From: Novosphingobium chloroacetimidivorans | Lineage (GTDB): Bacteria; Pseudomonadota; Alphaproteobacteria; Sphingomonadales; Sphingomonadaceae | Reading direction: 5' to 3' | DNA: 64,000 nucleotides | Assembly (NCBI RefSeq): GCF_014204535.1 | Contig: NZ_JACHLR010000010.1 | Span: 1 to 64,000 of the forward strand | Shown here: positions 23,768 through 32,906 of the stretch, one piece after another | Layout: every line of letters starts with the position of its first letter | Position numbering within the stretch: position 1 is the first letter of the stretch | Made by a program: the position numbers and the translations under genes | The notes under the pieces: generated by a model | Told to the model about the DNA's origin: nothing | Database searches by the model: none | The model's input: only the letters and a program-made list of their open reading frames with translations

Positions 23768-26201
23768 GGCACAGGCCTCGGATGACATCCGGTTCAACGG
23801 CAAAAGCGCCACCATCAAGCACCACTCCGAACGCGGAAAGGTCGTCCGAAATTCGGGCTCGTTCACGCGCGGTTCGCAGCTCGTAACTCACGAGGTCCTG
23901 ATGACCTGGCAGGGGGTCAAGCTCCCCTTGCAGGTGGTCGCGATCTGCTGGATCGTTCTTTTCTCATCGATCGCCTACTTCTGGCTTTTGCCAGAGGAGC
24001 TGACCCTGATCCTCATGCGGATTTGGTCCGGCATCTGGCTCATGATGGACTTCGATCCGGGCAAGCTCATCAACCTTAAGCTCCCCACCGGACGCCTCAT
24101 TCTGATCCCCATGGGAAGCGTCCAGTACAACAGCTTCGTTGAGGTCGCGGTCGACAAGGGGCTTCGCTTGACGCTCGCTTCGCTGATCGGCGCGGCGTTC
24201 CTGACGGTGCCGCTCACTGTGTGGTTCGTGGAGTTCTCGCGCAAGCGCGGGAACGACATTCTTGATGAGCACCATGAGCGTGGATCGATGCTCGTCGAGC
24301 ATGGCGAGCTGGTCGATGCGATCCGGCGCTACAACATGGGTGAGCTTGCCGGAGACTGCGCCAAGAAGCAGCCGCCACTTGATCCGAAGAAGGTCGCTGC
24401 GCTGAGCGTCAAGGAGCGCGCCAAGCGAGGTTTCCATGTTCCCTACAACCTCGCAGGAGTGCCCTACCCTTGGCGGCTAGAGCAGTCGCACACGATGTTC
24501 ATCGGTACGACCGGCTCGGGCAAGACCACCCAGCTTCGCGCACTGGTCAGCCAGGCCCGCACCCGTGGCCACTCGTGCGTGATCTTCGATCTTACCGGTG
24601 CCTTTGTCGAAGCGTTCTATGACAAGGACCGGGACTTCATCCTCAACCCGATGGATACCCGGTGTCCGCCCTGGACAATCTTCAGCGACTGCCAGAACCA
24701 CGCCGACTTCATGGCGGCGGCGGCAGCGTTGATCCCGAGCTCGGGCGACAACGCCGAGCCGTTCTGGGCGATGGCGGCACGCACCCTCTTCGTCGAGATG
24801 TGCATCAAGCTGATCGAGTGCGGCGAGACCACGAACGGCGCCATCGCTCACCGACTGATGCAGGCCGATCTGCCTTCCGTGCACAAGATGCTCGAGAACA
24901 CGATCGCCGACCCGCTGACCGCGAAGGAAGCGGCCCGAATGGCCGAGTCGATCCGCGCGGTTTTCAACACGAATGGCCAAGCGATCCGCTTCCTGCCTGA
25001 CCCGGTTCCGGGCGGCGCGCCACCATTTTCGATCAACGAGTGGATGGCCGAAGAGGGGGGCACCGGATCGATCCTCTTCATCTCCTCGACCCATGCCGAC
25101 CTGACGCTCAATCGCGCGCTCCTGACGCTGTGGATGGATCTTGCCGTCGGCGCGCTGATGAAGCTTCCACGCACTCGTGACCTGCGCACCTGGTTCTTGT
25201 TCGACGAGGTTCATGCACTCCACCGCTTACCTGCGATCGAGCATGGGCTGCAGACGGCGCGCGCGTTTGGTGGCGCCTTCATTCTGGGCATGCATAGCTT
25301 CAGCAAGCTGGCCGAAACGTATGGCGAGAACGGCGCCGTCCACCTGACCTCGCTTGCCGGCACCAAGCTCATTCTCAAGACCGCCGATATGCCCACCGCG
25401 AAAGTCTGTGCGGACTTCATCGGCAACCGTGAGGTGCGCCGTATGGATGAGGCCTACAGCTACGGCGCCAACAGCACTCGCGATGCTGCGACGCTCACGC
25501 CGCGCAAGGAAGTCGAGCCGCTGGTGATCCCGGACGACATCAAGGAGCTTCCGTCGATGCACGGGTTCGTGAAGTTTCCTGATGGCTTCCCGGCAGGACG
25601 TATCAAGCTCATCTGGCGGGACTACCCTGCAGTCGCAGAGCCCTTCTGCCGCAAGGCCGACATGAAGATGGCGGAGTACAAGCCGCCTGTCGCGAAGAAG
25701 GCCGACGAGGAGCAGGGCGGGCGCGAGAACGCGAACGTCAGGCAGGCTCCACCGGAAGCGAGCGGCAAGGGAACGAAGGAGGCTCTCGAGCCGGCTGCAC
25801 CCGAGAAGGTTGGGATCGAGCAGGCCGACTTGTTCAAGTCGCAGGACCTTCCGCGCGCAGGGCAAGCGAAAGCCGATGATCCGGATGGGCGAGAGGCAAA
25901 ACCCGTGGACCTGCAGCGCGGGGAGCGCGCGGCGCAGTGGCGGCGTGCCAGTCTTGGGACGCAGGGGGTGATCCCCGGTGAGTCAGCCGACAAGCCGCGC
26001 GATCCGACCGAGATGCGAGCGAACGATAACGCCAAGTCGCAGGACCGAACCGAGCAACAGATCAGCTTCGAGGAGCGGCATGGTATCGGCGCGGACGATG
26101 GAAGCGCACCCGGCGGCAAGAATCACTCACGGGATCAATCCAGGGATCACGCCAACGACATCGATCCCGGCATCGATGACGATACGGACATGGGGATCTA
26201 G
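23760..26201 (+). CDS. Type IV coupling protein (TraD/TrwB family ATPase)
   Basis: Two or three N-terminal membrane segments (VVAICWIVLFSSIAYFWLL; LTLASLIGAAFLTVPLTVWF) anchor a RecA-like motor with Walker A GTTGSGKTT (about residue 249) and Walker B FLFDEVHAL (about 480). At 813 residues it is longer than TrwB; the last 180 residues are charged, repetitive and probably disordered (PPVAKKADEEQ, EQQISFEERHG), which may recruit substrates. It couples the relaxosome to the secretion channel, whose genes are not in the window. It overlaps the RHH gene and is 3 bases from the relaxase gene, so all three are translated together. Confidence 0.9.
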   Translation: MRKAQASDDIRFNGKSATIKHHSERGKVVRNSGSFTRGSQLVTHEVLMTWQGVKLPLQVVAICWIVLFSSIAYFWLLPEELTLILMRIWSGIWLMMDFDPGKLINLKLPTGRLILIPMGSVQYNSFVEVAVDKGLRLTLASLIGAAFLTVPLTVWFVEFSRKRGNDILDEHHERGSMLVEHGELVDAIRRYNMGELAGDCAKKQPPLDPKKVAALSVKERAKRGFHVPYNLAGVPYPWRLEQSHTMFIGTTGSGKTTQLRALVSQARTRGHSCVIFDLTGAFVEAFYDKDRDFILNPMDTRCPPWTIFSDCQNHADFMAAAAALIPSSGDNAEPFWAMAARTLFVEMCIKLIECGETTNGAIAHRLMQADLPSVHKMLENTIADPLTAKEAARMAESIRAVFNTNGQAIRFLPDPVPGGAPPFSINEWMAEEGGTGSILFISSTHADLTLNRALLTLWMDLAVGALMKLPRTRDLRTWFLFDEVHALHRLPAIEHGLQTARAFGGAFILGMHSFSKLAETYGENGAVHLTSLAGTKLILKTADMPTAKVCADFIGNREVRRMDEAYSYGANSTRDAATLTPRKEVEPLVIPDDIKELPSMHGFVKFPDGFPAGRIKLIWRDYPAVAEPFCRKADMKMAEYKPPVAKKADEEQGGRENANVRQAPPEASGKGTKEALEPAAPEKVGIEQADLFKSQDLPRAGQAKADDPDGREAKPVDLQRGERAAQWRRASLGTQGVIPGESADKPRDPTEMRANDNAKSQDRTEQQISFEERHGIGADDGSAPGGKNHSRDQSRDHANDIDPGIDDDTDMGI

Positions 26202-26204
26202 GCG

Positions 26205-29183
26205 ATGCACTCGATTGCGACGGTCCGATCGGCTGCAGGTGCCGCGAGCTACTTCGCCAAGGACGACTACTACACCGGGGAACATGCCGAAGGTGTCAGC
26301 GCGTGGGGCGGGGCCGGTGCCAAGGACCTTGGTCTTCGCGGCGAGGTGGACAAGGACGCCTTCGAGAACCTGCTGAACAGCAAGCTGCCTGATGGCACCA
26401 TCGTCAACGCGACCGAGAACCGACGTGCTGGTCTCGACCTGACCTTCTCCGCTCCCAAGAGCGTCAGCATCCTGGCTCTTGTCACCGGCGACAAGCGGAT
26501 TCTGGCTGCTCAGGAGAAGGCGGTCCTCGCCGCGATGAAGATGATCGAGAGCAAGCACGCAGAGGCCCGGGACTACTCTCAAGGCCGCAATGGTGAGCCG
26601 GTGCGAACCGGCAATCTCGTATATGCGACGTTCCAGCACGACACCTCGCGCAAGCTCGACCCTCAGCTGCACACTCACGCCGTCGTGGCCGCGATCACCA
26701 AGCTTGGCCAGGGCACATGGAAGGCGCTCTGGAATGGCGAGATCTGGAAGAACAACACCGTTATAGGGTCTACGTACCATGCCGCGCTCCGTGCTGAGTT
26801 GGAGAAGATCGGCTACCGCACCGAGATCACCGGCAAGCACGGGCAGTTCGAGATCAAGGGGGTCCCGAAGCCCATCATCGACGAGTTCAGCCAGCGACGG
26901 CAGGACATCCTTGCCAAAGCCGAGCAGCTGGGAAAGGGACGGGGCGATACCGAGACCTTGCGCGAGATCACCAAGCGCACGCGCGACGACAAGCTGAACG
27001 TCGAGGACCGCGCTGCCCTGGGTCAGTCATGGCGGGAGCGGGCTACGGAGCTAGGCTTCGATGGCAGCAACCTGGTCGCCGAGGCAAAGGCTCGTGCGAG
27101 CGGACCGGATCGCTACGCCGAGCGGGAAGCGGGGACGCTCTCAGGCATGCGCGAGCTCTATGCGCAGCTGCGCGATACGCTAGGCGAGTACCTCAGACCA
27201 AGGGATCCTCTGACCACCAACGGCCTGGCGCGCAGCTTGCTCTCGCCGGCAGACCTCAGAACCGAGATGGCGGTGGCGTCGGCCGTCCGCATCCTTGGCC
27301 AACGCGAGGCCGCCTTCGATCCCGGCCGGGTCGCCAAGCAGGCGCTCGACCTTGGGATCAAGGGCGTCACCTTCGACCGGGTCGATGCGCGCATCGACAA
27401 GCTGCTGGAGAGCGGCGAACTCATCGCCGGGAAGTCTGACCGCCATGATGGCGTGTTCACCCTCGTCACCACCCCAGACCACATCGCGCAAGAGCGCAAG
27501 CTCCTTGCCGGCATCGACGAGGGCAGAAGGGCGAGTTCGGTCATCGTCCCGGCAGCGCAAGCCACCGACCGGCTCCAGGCCGTCGCCGGCGATCGGCCGC
27601 TCAATGGCGAGCAGCTCGGCGCCGCCATTCTCGCGCTCTCCAGTACCGACCGCACCGTCGTGGTCCAAGGCGTCGCTGGCGCTGGCAAGACAACCCTGAT
27701 CGAGACCCTGGCCAAGGTCGCCCACGAAGAAGGCAGGGACGTCGTCGGCCTCGCGCTAGCCAACAAGATGGTTAACATGCTCAAGGACGAGGCAGGGATC
27801 CCGGCACAGACCGTATCGTCCTTCGTCAACGACCACCTGCGCGGCGCCCTGCGCGGTGAGGGTCCGCGCTTCGAGGCGTCGAGCGAGGCGCTGCGCGGCA
27901 AGGTCCTGGTCCTCGACGAGGCTTCGCTTGTCGCCAACGAGCAGATGAACAACCTCGTCACGATCGCCAATGCGCTGGAGGTCGATCGGCTCGTGCTGAT
28001 AGGCGACCGCAAGCAGCTGCAGCCGATTGACGCAGGCAAGGCCTTCAGCCTCGTCCAGAGCCATGATCCCTCCATGGCCCGGCTCGATACGAGCCAACGC
28101 CAGATGACCGACCACATGAAGGCGGTCGCGACCCTGACCGGACAAGGCCAGTTTCGCGCCGCATTCGAGGTCTTGGGCGAGCGGGTGATCCAGGCCGGCG
28201 ATCAGATGCTTCCGATCGCCGCCAAGATGTGGCTCGATCTTTCCGCGCAGGACCGGGAGCGAACCGCCGTCTACTCGTCCGGCCGCGATGCCCGCTCGGA
28301 ACTGAACAAGACGATCCAGTCTGGCCTGCGCGACGAAGGCACGATCAAGGGCGAGGGCAGGGCGCTCACGACGCTCACCGCCGTCAACACCGAGCGCGAG
28401 CTCCTGAGATACCCTGCGACCTACAAGCGCGGGCAGGTGATCGAGGTGTTCGCCAGGAACGGCCCGTCAGGGCTCGATCGCGGCCGCTACGAGGTGAAGC
28501 GGGTCGATGACCAGGGCAAGGTCCATCTCACCGACGAGCAGGGCAACAAGCTGCGCCTCGACCCCAAGAAAATGGACCCCAGCGACGATCGCGACCCTTT
28601 CACGCTGCTCGAGAAGGACCGGGTAAAGCTTCATGAGGGCGACCGGATCTTCTGGAACGCCACCGACAAGCAGCGGGGGCTCGACAATGCTGCCAGCGCC
28701 AAGGTGCTGCACGTCGATGCCGATACCGTGCGGGTTCAGACCGCCAACGGCGCCATCGTCGATCTCGCATCGGGCGACCGCATGCTGGAGCGGCTTGGCC
28801 TCGCTTACGCGATCAACATGAATCAGGCCCAAGGCATGACGACCGACAAGGGCATCGGCACCATGAACTCGAACGAGCTTCATTTATCGAACCAGCGCCT
28901 CGGCCACGTCATGGCGACCCGTGTCCGCGAGGACATCACGATCGTCACCAACGACAGCCAGGCCCTGCTGCGCACGATCGACCGCAACCCGGGCAACAAG
29001 ATGAGTGCGCTCGAGGCGATCGGCGAGAAGGTTATCGATCCGATCCGGTCGCCGCAAGCTGCCGGCGCGCCGCCGATCGTCGCAAGGCCCACCATCGATC
29101 GCGAAACGCTGCGCGCGCAGCCTAAGGCCCCGATCACACCGCAGCTGCCTGTGCCCGAGAAGGGCCTGGACCTCAGCCTGTGA
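26205..29183 (+). CDS. MobF-family conjugative relaxase-helicase (TrwC/TraI type)
   Basis: The N-terminus has the MobF tyrosines (ASYFAKDDYYTG: Tyr16, Tyr22, Tyr23) and the metal-binding histidine motif FQHDTSRKLDPQLHTH at about 143-158. The C-terminal part is a RecD-like SF1 helicase with Walker A GVAGAGKTT (about 489), LVLDEASLV, and IGDRKQLQP. The enzyme nicks oriT, stays bound to the 5' end and unwinds the transferred strand. The length of 992 is close to TrwC (966). The final 60 residues are Pro/Ala-rich. Its stop overlaps the GTG start of the next gene. Confidence 0.92.
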   Translation: MHSIATVRSAAGAASYFAKDDYYTGEHAEGVSAWGGAGAKDLGLRGEVDKDAFENLLNSKLPDGTIVNATENRRAGLDLTFSAPKSVSILALVTGDKRILAAQEKAVLAAMKMIESKHAEARDYSQGRNGEPVRTGNLVYATFQHDTSRKLDPQLHTHAVVAAITKLGQGTWKALWNGEIWKNNTVIGSTYHAALRAELEKIGYRTEITGKHGQFEIKGVPKPIIDEFSQRRQDILAKAEQLGKGRGDTETLREITKRTRDDKLNVEDRAALGQSWRERATELGFDGSNLVAEAKARASGPDRYAEREAGTLSGMRELYAQLRDTLGEYLRPRDPLTTNGLARSLLSPADLRTEMAVASAVRILGQREAAFDPGRVAKQALDLGIKGVTFDRVDARIDKLLESGELIAGKSDRHDGVFTLVTTPDHIAQERKLLAGIDEGRRASSVIVPAAQATDRLQAVAGDRPLNGEQLGAAILALSSTDRTVVVQGVAGAGKTTLIETLAKVAHEEGRDVVGLALANKMVNMLKDEAGIPAQTVSSFVNDHLRGALRGEGPRFEASSEALRGKVLVLDEASLVANEQMNNLVTIANALEVDRLVLIGDRKQLQPIDAGKAFSLVQSHDPSMARLDTSQRQMTDHMKAVATLTGQGQFRAAFEVLGERVIQAGDQMLPIAAKMWLDLSAQDRERTAVYSSGRDARSELNKTIQSGLRDEGTIKGEGRALTTLTAVNTERELLRYPATYKRGQVIEVFARNGPSGLDRGRYEVKRVDDQGKVHLTDEQGNKLRLDPKKMDPSDDRDPFTLLEKDRVKLHEGDRIFWNATDKQRGLDNAASAKVLHVDADTVRVQTANGAIVDLASGDRMLERLGLAYAINMNQAQGMTTDKGIGTMNSNELHLSNQRLGHVMATRVREDITIVTNDSQALLRTIDRNPGNKMSALEAIGEKVIDPIRSPQAAGAPPIVARPTIDRETLRAQPKAPITPQLPVPEKGLDLSL

Positions 29184-29518
29184 CCGCGCCTGCCCTGCAT
29201 CTATGGTCGCAATGGGACCGCCTGGCTCAGACCTGGATCGAGCGCGCGTGCGATCCGCAGACCAGCACGGCCCGGGTCTGCACCGCGATGATCGAGCGCC
29301 TGCAGCGCACCGAGCAGCTGCAGGAGTGGATGCTCGCCGTCCTATGCGGAATGGCTCTCATCGCTCTCTGGACGATGTGGGAGCTCGCCCGGCGCCGATC
29401 GCGTCAGGCCATCGCGGCACAAGCTGCCGAGGCCGGCCCCGCAGGCCCCGATCCCGACCATCGCGTCCCACCAAACCATTTCCTGCCAATCGGAGGTAAG
29501 CATGTCCGCCGACGCTAA
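29180..29518 (+). CDS. Small single-pass membrane protein (112 aa)
   Basis: GTG at 29180 overlaps the relaxase stop (GTGA). A helical N-terminal part (QWDRLAQTWIERACD) is followed by one membrane helix (WMLAVLCGMALIALWTMW) and a basic/Pro-rich tail. Coupled to the relaxase gene; unknown role, possibly linked to the transfer machinery. Confidence 0.6.
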   Translation: MTAPALHLWSQWDRLAQTWIERACDPQTSTARVCTAMIERLQRTEQLQEWMLAVLCGMALIALWTMWELARRRSRQAIAAQAAEAGPAGPDPDHRVPPNHFLPIGGKHVRRR

Positions 29519-29735
29519 TAGCCTCATCGCGCCCGTCCACGACGGAATCGAGCTTGTCGTGCCGGAGCCGCGGCGCCGGCGCATCGTCCCGCCTGATCCC
29601 GAAATGCTCATGGCACTGTGGAAGGGCGTGTGGAGCACGTTCATCACCGTCTTCACGCTGAGCGGCCTGCTCTTCGCCTGTGCGCAGGAAGACCCGCCTG
29701 CGAAGCCCAGGCAGGCGGTAAGCCGCGATGGGTAA
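29502..29735 (+). CDS. Small membrane protein (77 aa)
   Basis: CGGAGG precedes ATG 29502. One predicted membrane helix (GVWSTFITVFTLSGLLFACA) with a Pro/Arg-rich flank. It overlaps its upstream and downstream neighbours by 17 and 8 bases, typical for a compact transfer operon. No family recognised. Confidence 0.6.
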   Translation: MSADANSLIAPVHDGIELVVPEPRRRRIVPPDPEMLMALWKGVWSTFITVFTLSGLLFACAQEDPPAKPRQAVSRDG

Positions 29736-30258
29736 CGCCGACCTCATCCACTCCTTGCTGCCCGTCTTGGCGATCCTGGGCGCGGTTCTGGTGCTCAAGG
29801 GGCTGTTCGGTGGCTTCGGCGCCGCGACGCTGCCTGTCCGGCCGATGCCGCTCATGACGCCCACCGAGCGGCGCACGTTCGGCTACATCGAGGACGCGCT
29901 CCCGTGGGCGAGGATCCACGCCCAGGTTTCGATGGGCGCGATAATGGCCCCCAAGGCGGGGCTGAACCGGTCCAAGGCTACGACGGTGCGCAATCGCTTC
30001 TCCAGCAAGCGCATCGACTACGTCGTCGAAGATCGGGCCAGCGGCGCGATCGTCATGCTGATCGAGCTCGACGATCGCTCGCACCGGGCAGAGCAGGATG
30101 CGCGGCGCGATCGTATGACCGGCGCGGCCGGCTACTTCACGCTGCGGCTCCCCGCTTCGGAGAAGCCGACCGCGCACAGCGTGCGCCGGCATCTCGCCGC
30201 TGCCTTTGACCTGCAGCCGCAGCTTCAGGCGGGAGGTGGCCGTGTACGCCATCATTGA
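29728..30258 (+). CDS. Membrane-anchored DUF2726 nuclease-like protein (176 aa)
   Basis: An N-terminal membrane helix (LLPVLAILGAVLVLKGLFGG) is followed by a DUF2726 domain: TPTERRTFGYIEDALPWARI, then RIDYVVEDRASGAIVMLIEL and DDRSH. DUF2726 belongs to the restriction-endonuclease-like (PD-D/ExK) fold, with Asp of RIDYVV and the Glu of IELDD as likely metal ligands and no Lys where one would expect, so catalysis is uncertain. Found next to relaxase genes in related plasmids, as I recall. Overlaps neighbours on both sides. Confidence 0.75.
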   Translation: MGNADLIHSLLPVLAILGAVLVLKGLFGGFGAATLPVRPMPLMTPTERRTFGYIEDALPWARIHAQVSMGAIMAPKAGLNRSKATTVRNRFSSKRIDYVVEDRASGAIVMLIELDDRSHRAEQDARRDRMTGAAGYFTLRLPASEKPTAHSVRRHLAAAFDLQPQLQAGGGRVRHH

Positions 30259-30397
30259 CCGCCAGACCGGCCAGCAGATCGGCAAGCCGTACAAGAACAA
30301 GAACCGGGCCAGAACACGCCGGGACAAACTCGACCTCGCCTATGGCGGATACAAGCACTTCGTGCGCGACCTCGACACGATGAAGTCACTGACATGA
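30242..30397 (+). CDS. Very small basic protein (51 aa)
   Basis: GTG at 30242 follows GGGAGG. The product (YAIIDRQTGQQIGKPYKNKN, then RARTRRDKLDLAYGGYKHFV) is a small basic beta-hairpin-like peptide that could bind nucleic acid. It overlaps the DUF2726 gene, and its stop overlaps an ATG of the next frame. Confidence 0.6.
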   Translation: MYAIIDRQTGQQIGKPYKNKNRARTRRDKLDLAYGGYKHFVRDLDTMKSLT

Positions 30398-30420
30398 CAG
30401 GCGGAACAGGGGGAACAGCC

Positions 30421-31194
30421 ATGGCACTTGATGATCGCGATTACATGCGACCCAACCAAAATCGCTGGAATGCCAAGCGATGGAACGACCGAAAAACCCG
30501 TGTCGAGTTGGATGACAGCAAGCCGCTCGGAAGCGCGAGCTGGATCGGGCAGGATCCAAGCGAGGCGGTCAAAAGCAAGCACCCCGGGTTTGCAGGCTCG
30601 CCCAAGCCCAAGGGTAAGGCAGGACCCTGGTTCGAGCCCAAGAACCGGGGCTTCGACTACCAGAAGAACCGGTGGCGTCCTGGCCAAGCGAAGAGCCGGC
30701 CTGCCTGGCTCAGCTATCTCCCACTCGGGCTCGGCGCGCTACTGATCGCAATTCCGATGTTCGGAGATGGGAAGCGCCATGGCTGGCTTCCCGACGTCGA
30801 GCGGGAGGTGACGTTCCCGAATTCCGGGAGCGTGACCGTCGCGCGAGATCTCAGCATGAAGCGCGTGACCAGCTCGCTCGTTGTCCAAACTTCCGACGCC
30901 AATGCCGTCGTGCAGCTATACGATCCCGAGACCCACCAGCATGTCTTCTCGGTTTACGTCCACGGCAACGACCGTGTGCGCGTGCCGGTGCCGCGCGGCA
31001 CCTACGAGATGCGGCTGATCGAGGGCATGAAGTGGCATGGCCCTGAGCGCTTCTTCGGCCGCAACACCGCCTACGAAACTGTCGCCCGGCCCATGGTCTT
31101 CGAGCACCGCGGCGGCAACGGCATCGACCTAAGACGCCGGCCGCATGGCGGGCTGCCTACCCTTCAAATGATGAGTGATCCCGACAAACTCTAG
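30421..31194 (+). CDS. Membrane protein with beta-rich periplasmic domain (257 aa)
   Basis: The cytoplasmic N-terminus is charged and Trp/Asn-rich (NQNRWNAKRWNDRKTRVELD), followed by one membrane helix (LSYLPLGLGALLIAIPMF) and a periplasmic beta domain with VVQLYDPETHQHVFSVYVHG and VRVPVPRGTYEMRLIEGMKW, which looks like a carboxypeptidase-regulatory/PEGA-like fold. ATG 30421 has GGGGGAA upstream; ATG 30394 overlapping the previous stop is an alternative. Probably a transfer-associated envelope protein; not identified. Confidence 0.65.
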   Translation: MALDDRDYMRPNQNRWNAKRWNDRKTRVELDDSKPLGSASWIGQDPSEAVKSKHPGFAGSPKPKGKAGPWFEPKNRGFDYQKNRWRPGQAKSRPAWLSYLPLGLGALLIAIPMFGDGKRHGWLPDVEREVTFPNSGSVTVARDLSMKRVTSSLVVQTSDANAVVQLYDPETHQHVFSVYVHGNDRVRVPVPRGTYEMRLIEGMKWHGPERFFGRNTAYETVARPMVFEHRGGNGIDLRRRPHGGLPTLQMMSDPDKL

Positions 31195-31204
31195 GAGAAC
31201 TAGC

Positions 31205-31405
31205 ATGAGCTTTGACTTTGATGATGCCGGCAACTTCGGCTCGCGCCGCGAGGCCGAGGAATGGGCCAAGCGCAACAACATCGATCCGCGTGACCTGCAC
31301 ATCCGCGAGGACAGCAGAGGGTGCGACGTTGGCGTGCGCCGATCCGCCATCCCCAGCGGCGGCTTCGACGATGCCGACAAGCGCCGCAAAGACGGCTTCT
31401 TCTAA
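31205..31405 (+). CDS. Small acidic/charged protein (66 aa)
   Basis: AGGAGAA precedes ATG 31205. Sequence MSFDFDDAGNFGSRREAEEW with a GFDDADKRRKDGFF tail; soluble, no family recognised. Spacing of 10 bases from the previous gene indicates co-transcription. Confidence 0.55.
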   Translation: MSFDFDDAGNFGSRREAEEWAKRNNIDPRDLHIREDSRGCDVGVRRSAIPSGGFDDADKRRKDGFF

Positions 31406-31419
31406 AAGGATCCTTAGCC

Positions 31420-32235
31420 ATGCGAACACACTTCCTGGTGGCAGCGATGACCGCTGTCCTCGCTGTTCAACCCGCCAACGCGCAGAGGCTGGGCAAGGGC
31501 GGCATGGGCGTCGATGAGACTGCCGAGTTGCCTCGGTGCAGTAAGCCGCTCGGCAGCATCGCCCTCGTCGAGGACAAGGGCGCACCCAAAGTCGAGGATC
31601 AGCTGCCCCCCGGCATGCGCGCCCTCATGCAAATGGCCGAGCGCCAGAATGGCGGACCCACCAAGGTCGACCCACTTCCGGTCCTCAAGCTGCTCACGGC
31701 CCAGTCCAACTGCTTCGCGCTGGTCGAGCGCGGGGCCGCCTTTGATGCTTTGCAGCGTGAACGCGAACTCGCCGCAGGCGGCAGCGTCGCGAACGGTACC
31801 GCCCTGAACAAGGCTACGTTGCGCGCGGCCGACTACCTCCTGAGCGCTTCCGTTCTCTACTCCGATGGCAACAGCGGTGGCGGTGGCGGCGGGATCGGCG
31901 GGGCCTTCGGCTCGGCGGTCGGCCTCAAGACGAAGACCCTGCAGAGCCAGGTGATGCTGACCATAGTCGAGGTTCAGACCGGCCTGCAGGTGGCAGTAGC
32001 CACCGGCTCAGCGCGCAAGCGCGACATCACCGTTGCAGGTGGCGGCCTGCTGCTGGACCTGGGCGTCGGCGCGCTCGGAGGTGCCTACACCAGCACGCCA
32101 GTGGGCCTTGTGACCGCTCATGCCGTGCTGGACGCGTACCGCAAGATCGCACGCAACGTGCAGGCGCGCACGGACCCTCCAGGATCCGCCACCGCTCCCA
32201 CGAGCCCCGCCGCGCCTCAGCCAACCGCTCCCTAG
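31420..32235 (+). CDS. CsgG/HfaB-like secreted protein (271 aa)
   Basis: A Sec signal (MRTHFLVAAMTAVLAVQPANAQ) precedes a domain with features of CsgG/HfaB proteins: VLKLLTAQSNCFALVERGAAF, FDALQRERELAAGG, LRAADYLLSASVLYSDGNSG, a Gly-rich loop and LQSQVMLTIVEVQTGLQVAV. CsgG forms outer-membrane secretion pores; more divergent members bind lipoproteins or act in envelope assembly. No lipobox cysteine is present. A TraT-like or surface role in the transfer region is possible. The tail is Pro/Ala-rich. Confidence 0.65.
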   Translation: MRTHFLVAAMTAVLAVQPANAQRLGKGGMGVDETAELPRCSKPLGSIALVEDKGAPKVEDQLPPGMRALMQMAERQNGGPTKVDPLPVLKLLTAQSNCFALVERGAAFDALQRERELAAGGSVANGTALNKATLRAADYLLSASVLYSDGNSGGGGGGIGGAFGSAVGLKTKTLQSQVMLTIVEVQTGLQVAVATGSARKRDITVAGGGLLLDLGVGALGGAYTSTPVGLVTAHAVLDAYRKIARNVQARTDPPGSATAPTSPAAPQPTAP

Positions 32236-32293
32236 CTACTTAACACAAATCAATCTCGGCTGAACTTAGCTGCCGATCGCAAGGACCATCCCT

Positions 32294-32638
32294 ATGAAGA
32301 CCATTATCTCCCTCACCGCTCTCGCTCTCGCCGCCGTCAGCACGCCGGCGATGGCCCAAACCTTCGAGAAACAGGAACAGCGCGCCAGTGCCGCTGTCGA
32401 ACAGATGAAGGCGCAGGCCGCCAATCTGCAGCAGGCAGCCAATGGCGCGAGCCTCGCCGAGATGCAGGCGCGCTTCAACAAGCCCTCGGCCGAGCACTGC
32501 AATGAGCATGATGGCAGTTGCGAGCACTGCGCCGACAAGGATTGCGCTGACTGTCCCGAGCACCAGGCGGGGAAGGGTGACTGCCCCGATTGCTTTGATG
32601 AGGCCGCTGGCCTCTGCAAGGAAAAGGGGCACGGGTAA
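32294..32638 (+). CDS. Periplasmic Cys/His-rich small protein (114 aa)
   Basis: Signal peptide MKTIISLTALALAAVSTPAMA-Q, a helical region (EQRASAAVEQMKAQAANLQQ), then a tail with eight cysteines and several His/Asp/Glu residues (HCNEHDGSCEHCADKDCADC, CPDCFDEAAGLC). The pattern suggests disulfides or metal binding in the periplasm. No named family. The next gene starts one base after its stop. Confidence 0.65.
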   Translation: MKTIISLTALALAAVSTPAMAQTFEKQEQRASAAVEQMKAQAANLQQAANGASLAEMQARFNKPSAEHCNEHDGSCEHCADKDCADCPEHQAGKGDCPDCFDEAAGLCKEKGHG

Positions 32639-32639
32639 C

Positions 32640-32906
32640 ATGATCGCCCGCGAGGTGCGCCGCCACGACGACGGCGCCATCCCGCCCGTGCCGGCAGAAA
32701 GGTCGAGCACGCGGCTGCGCGTCACGGGCAAGTTGCAGCTCGCCCAGCGGGGGCCGGTGCTACTGACGGATGACGGGGCCTGGCTACTTGAGACCGAAAA
32801 GGATCTCAGATCGCTTGTCGGGCAGACGATCGTCGCAGAGGGCGAGCGTCATGGCCTCGATCACCTCCGCGTCGATTACGCTGCCCCGGCGCGAGACAGG
32901 CCATGA
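32640..32906 (+). CDS. DUF5818-like protein (88 aa)
   Basis: ATG 32640 is one base after the previous stop. The product, with LRVTGKLQLAQRGPVLLTDD and LVGQTIVAEGERHGLDHLRV, matches my memory of DUF5818, a small beta-barrel family on sphingomonad plasmids and chromosomes. Function unknown. Overlaps the next gene by four bases. Confidence 0.65.
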   Translation: MIAREVRRHDDGAIPPVPAERSSTRLRVTGKLQLAQRGPVLLTDDGAWLLETEKDLRSLVGQTIVAEGERHGLDHLRVDYAAPARDRP

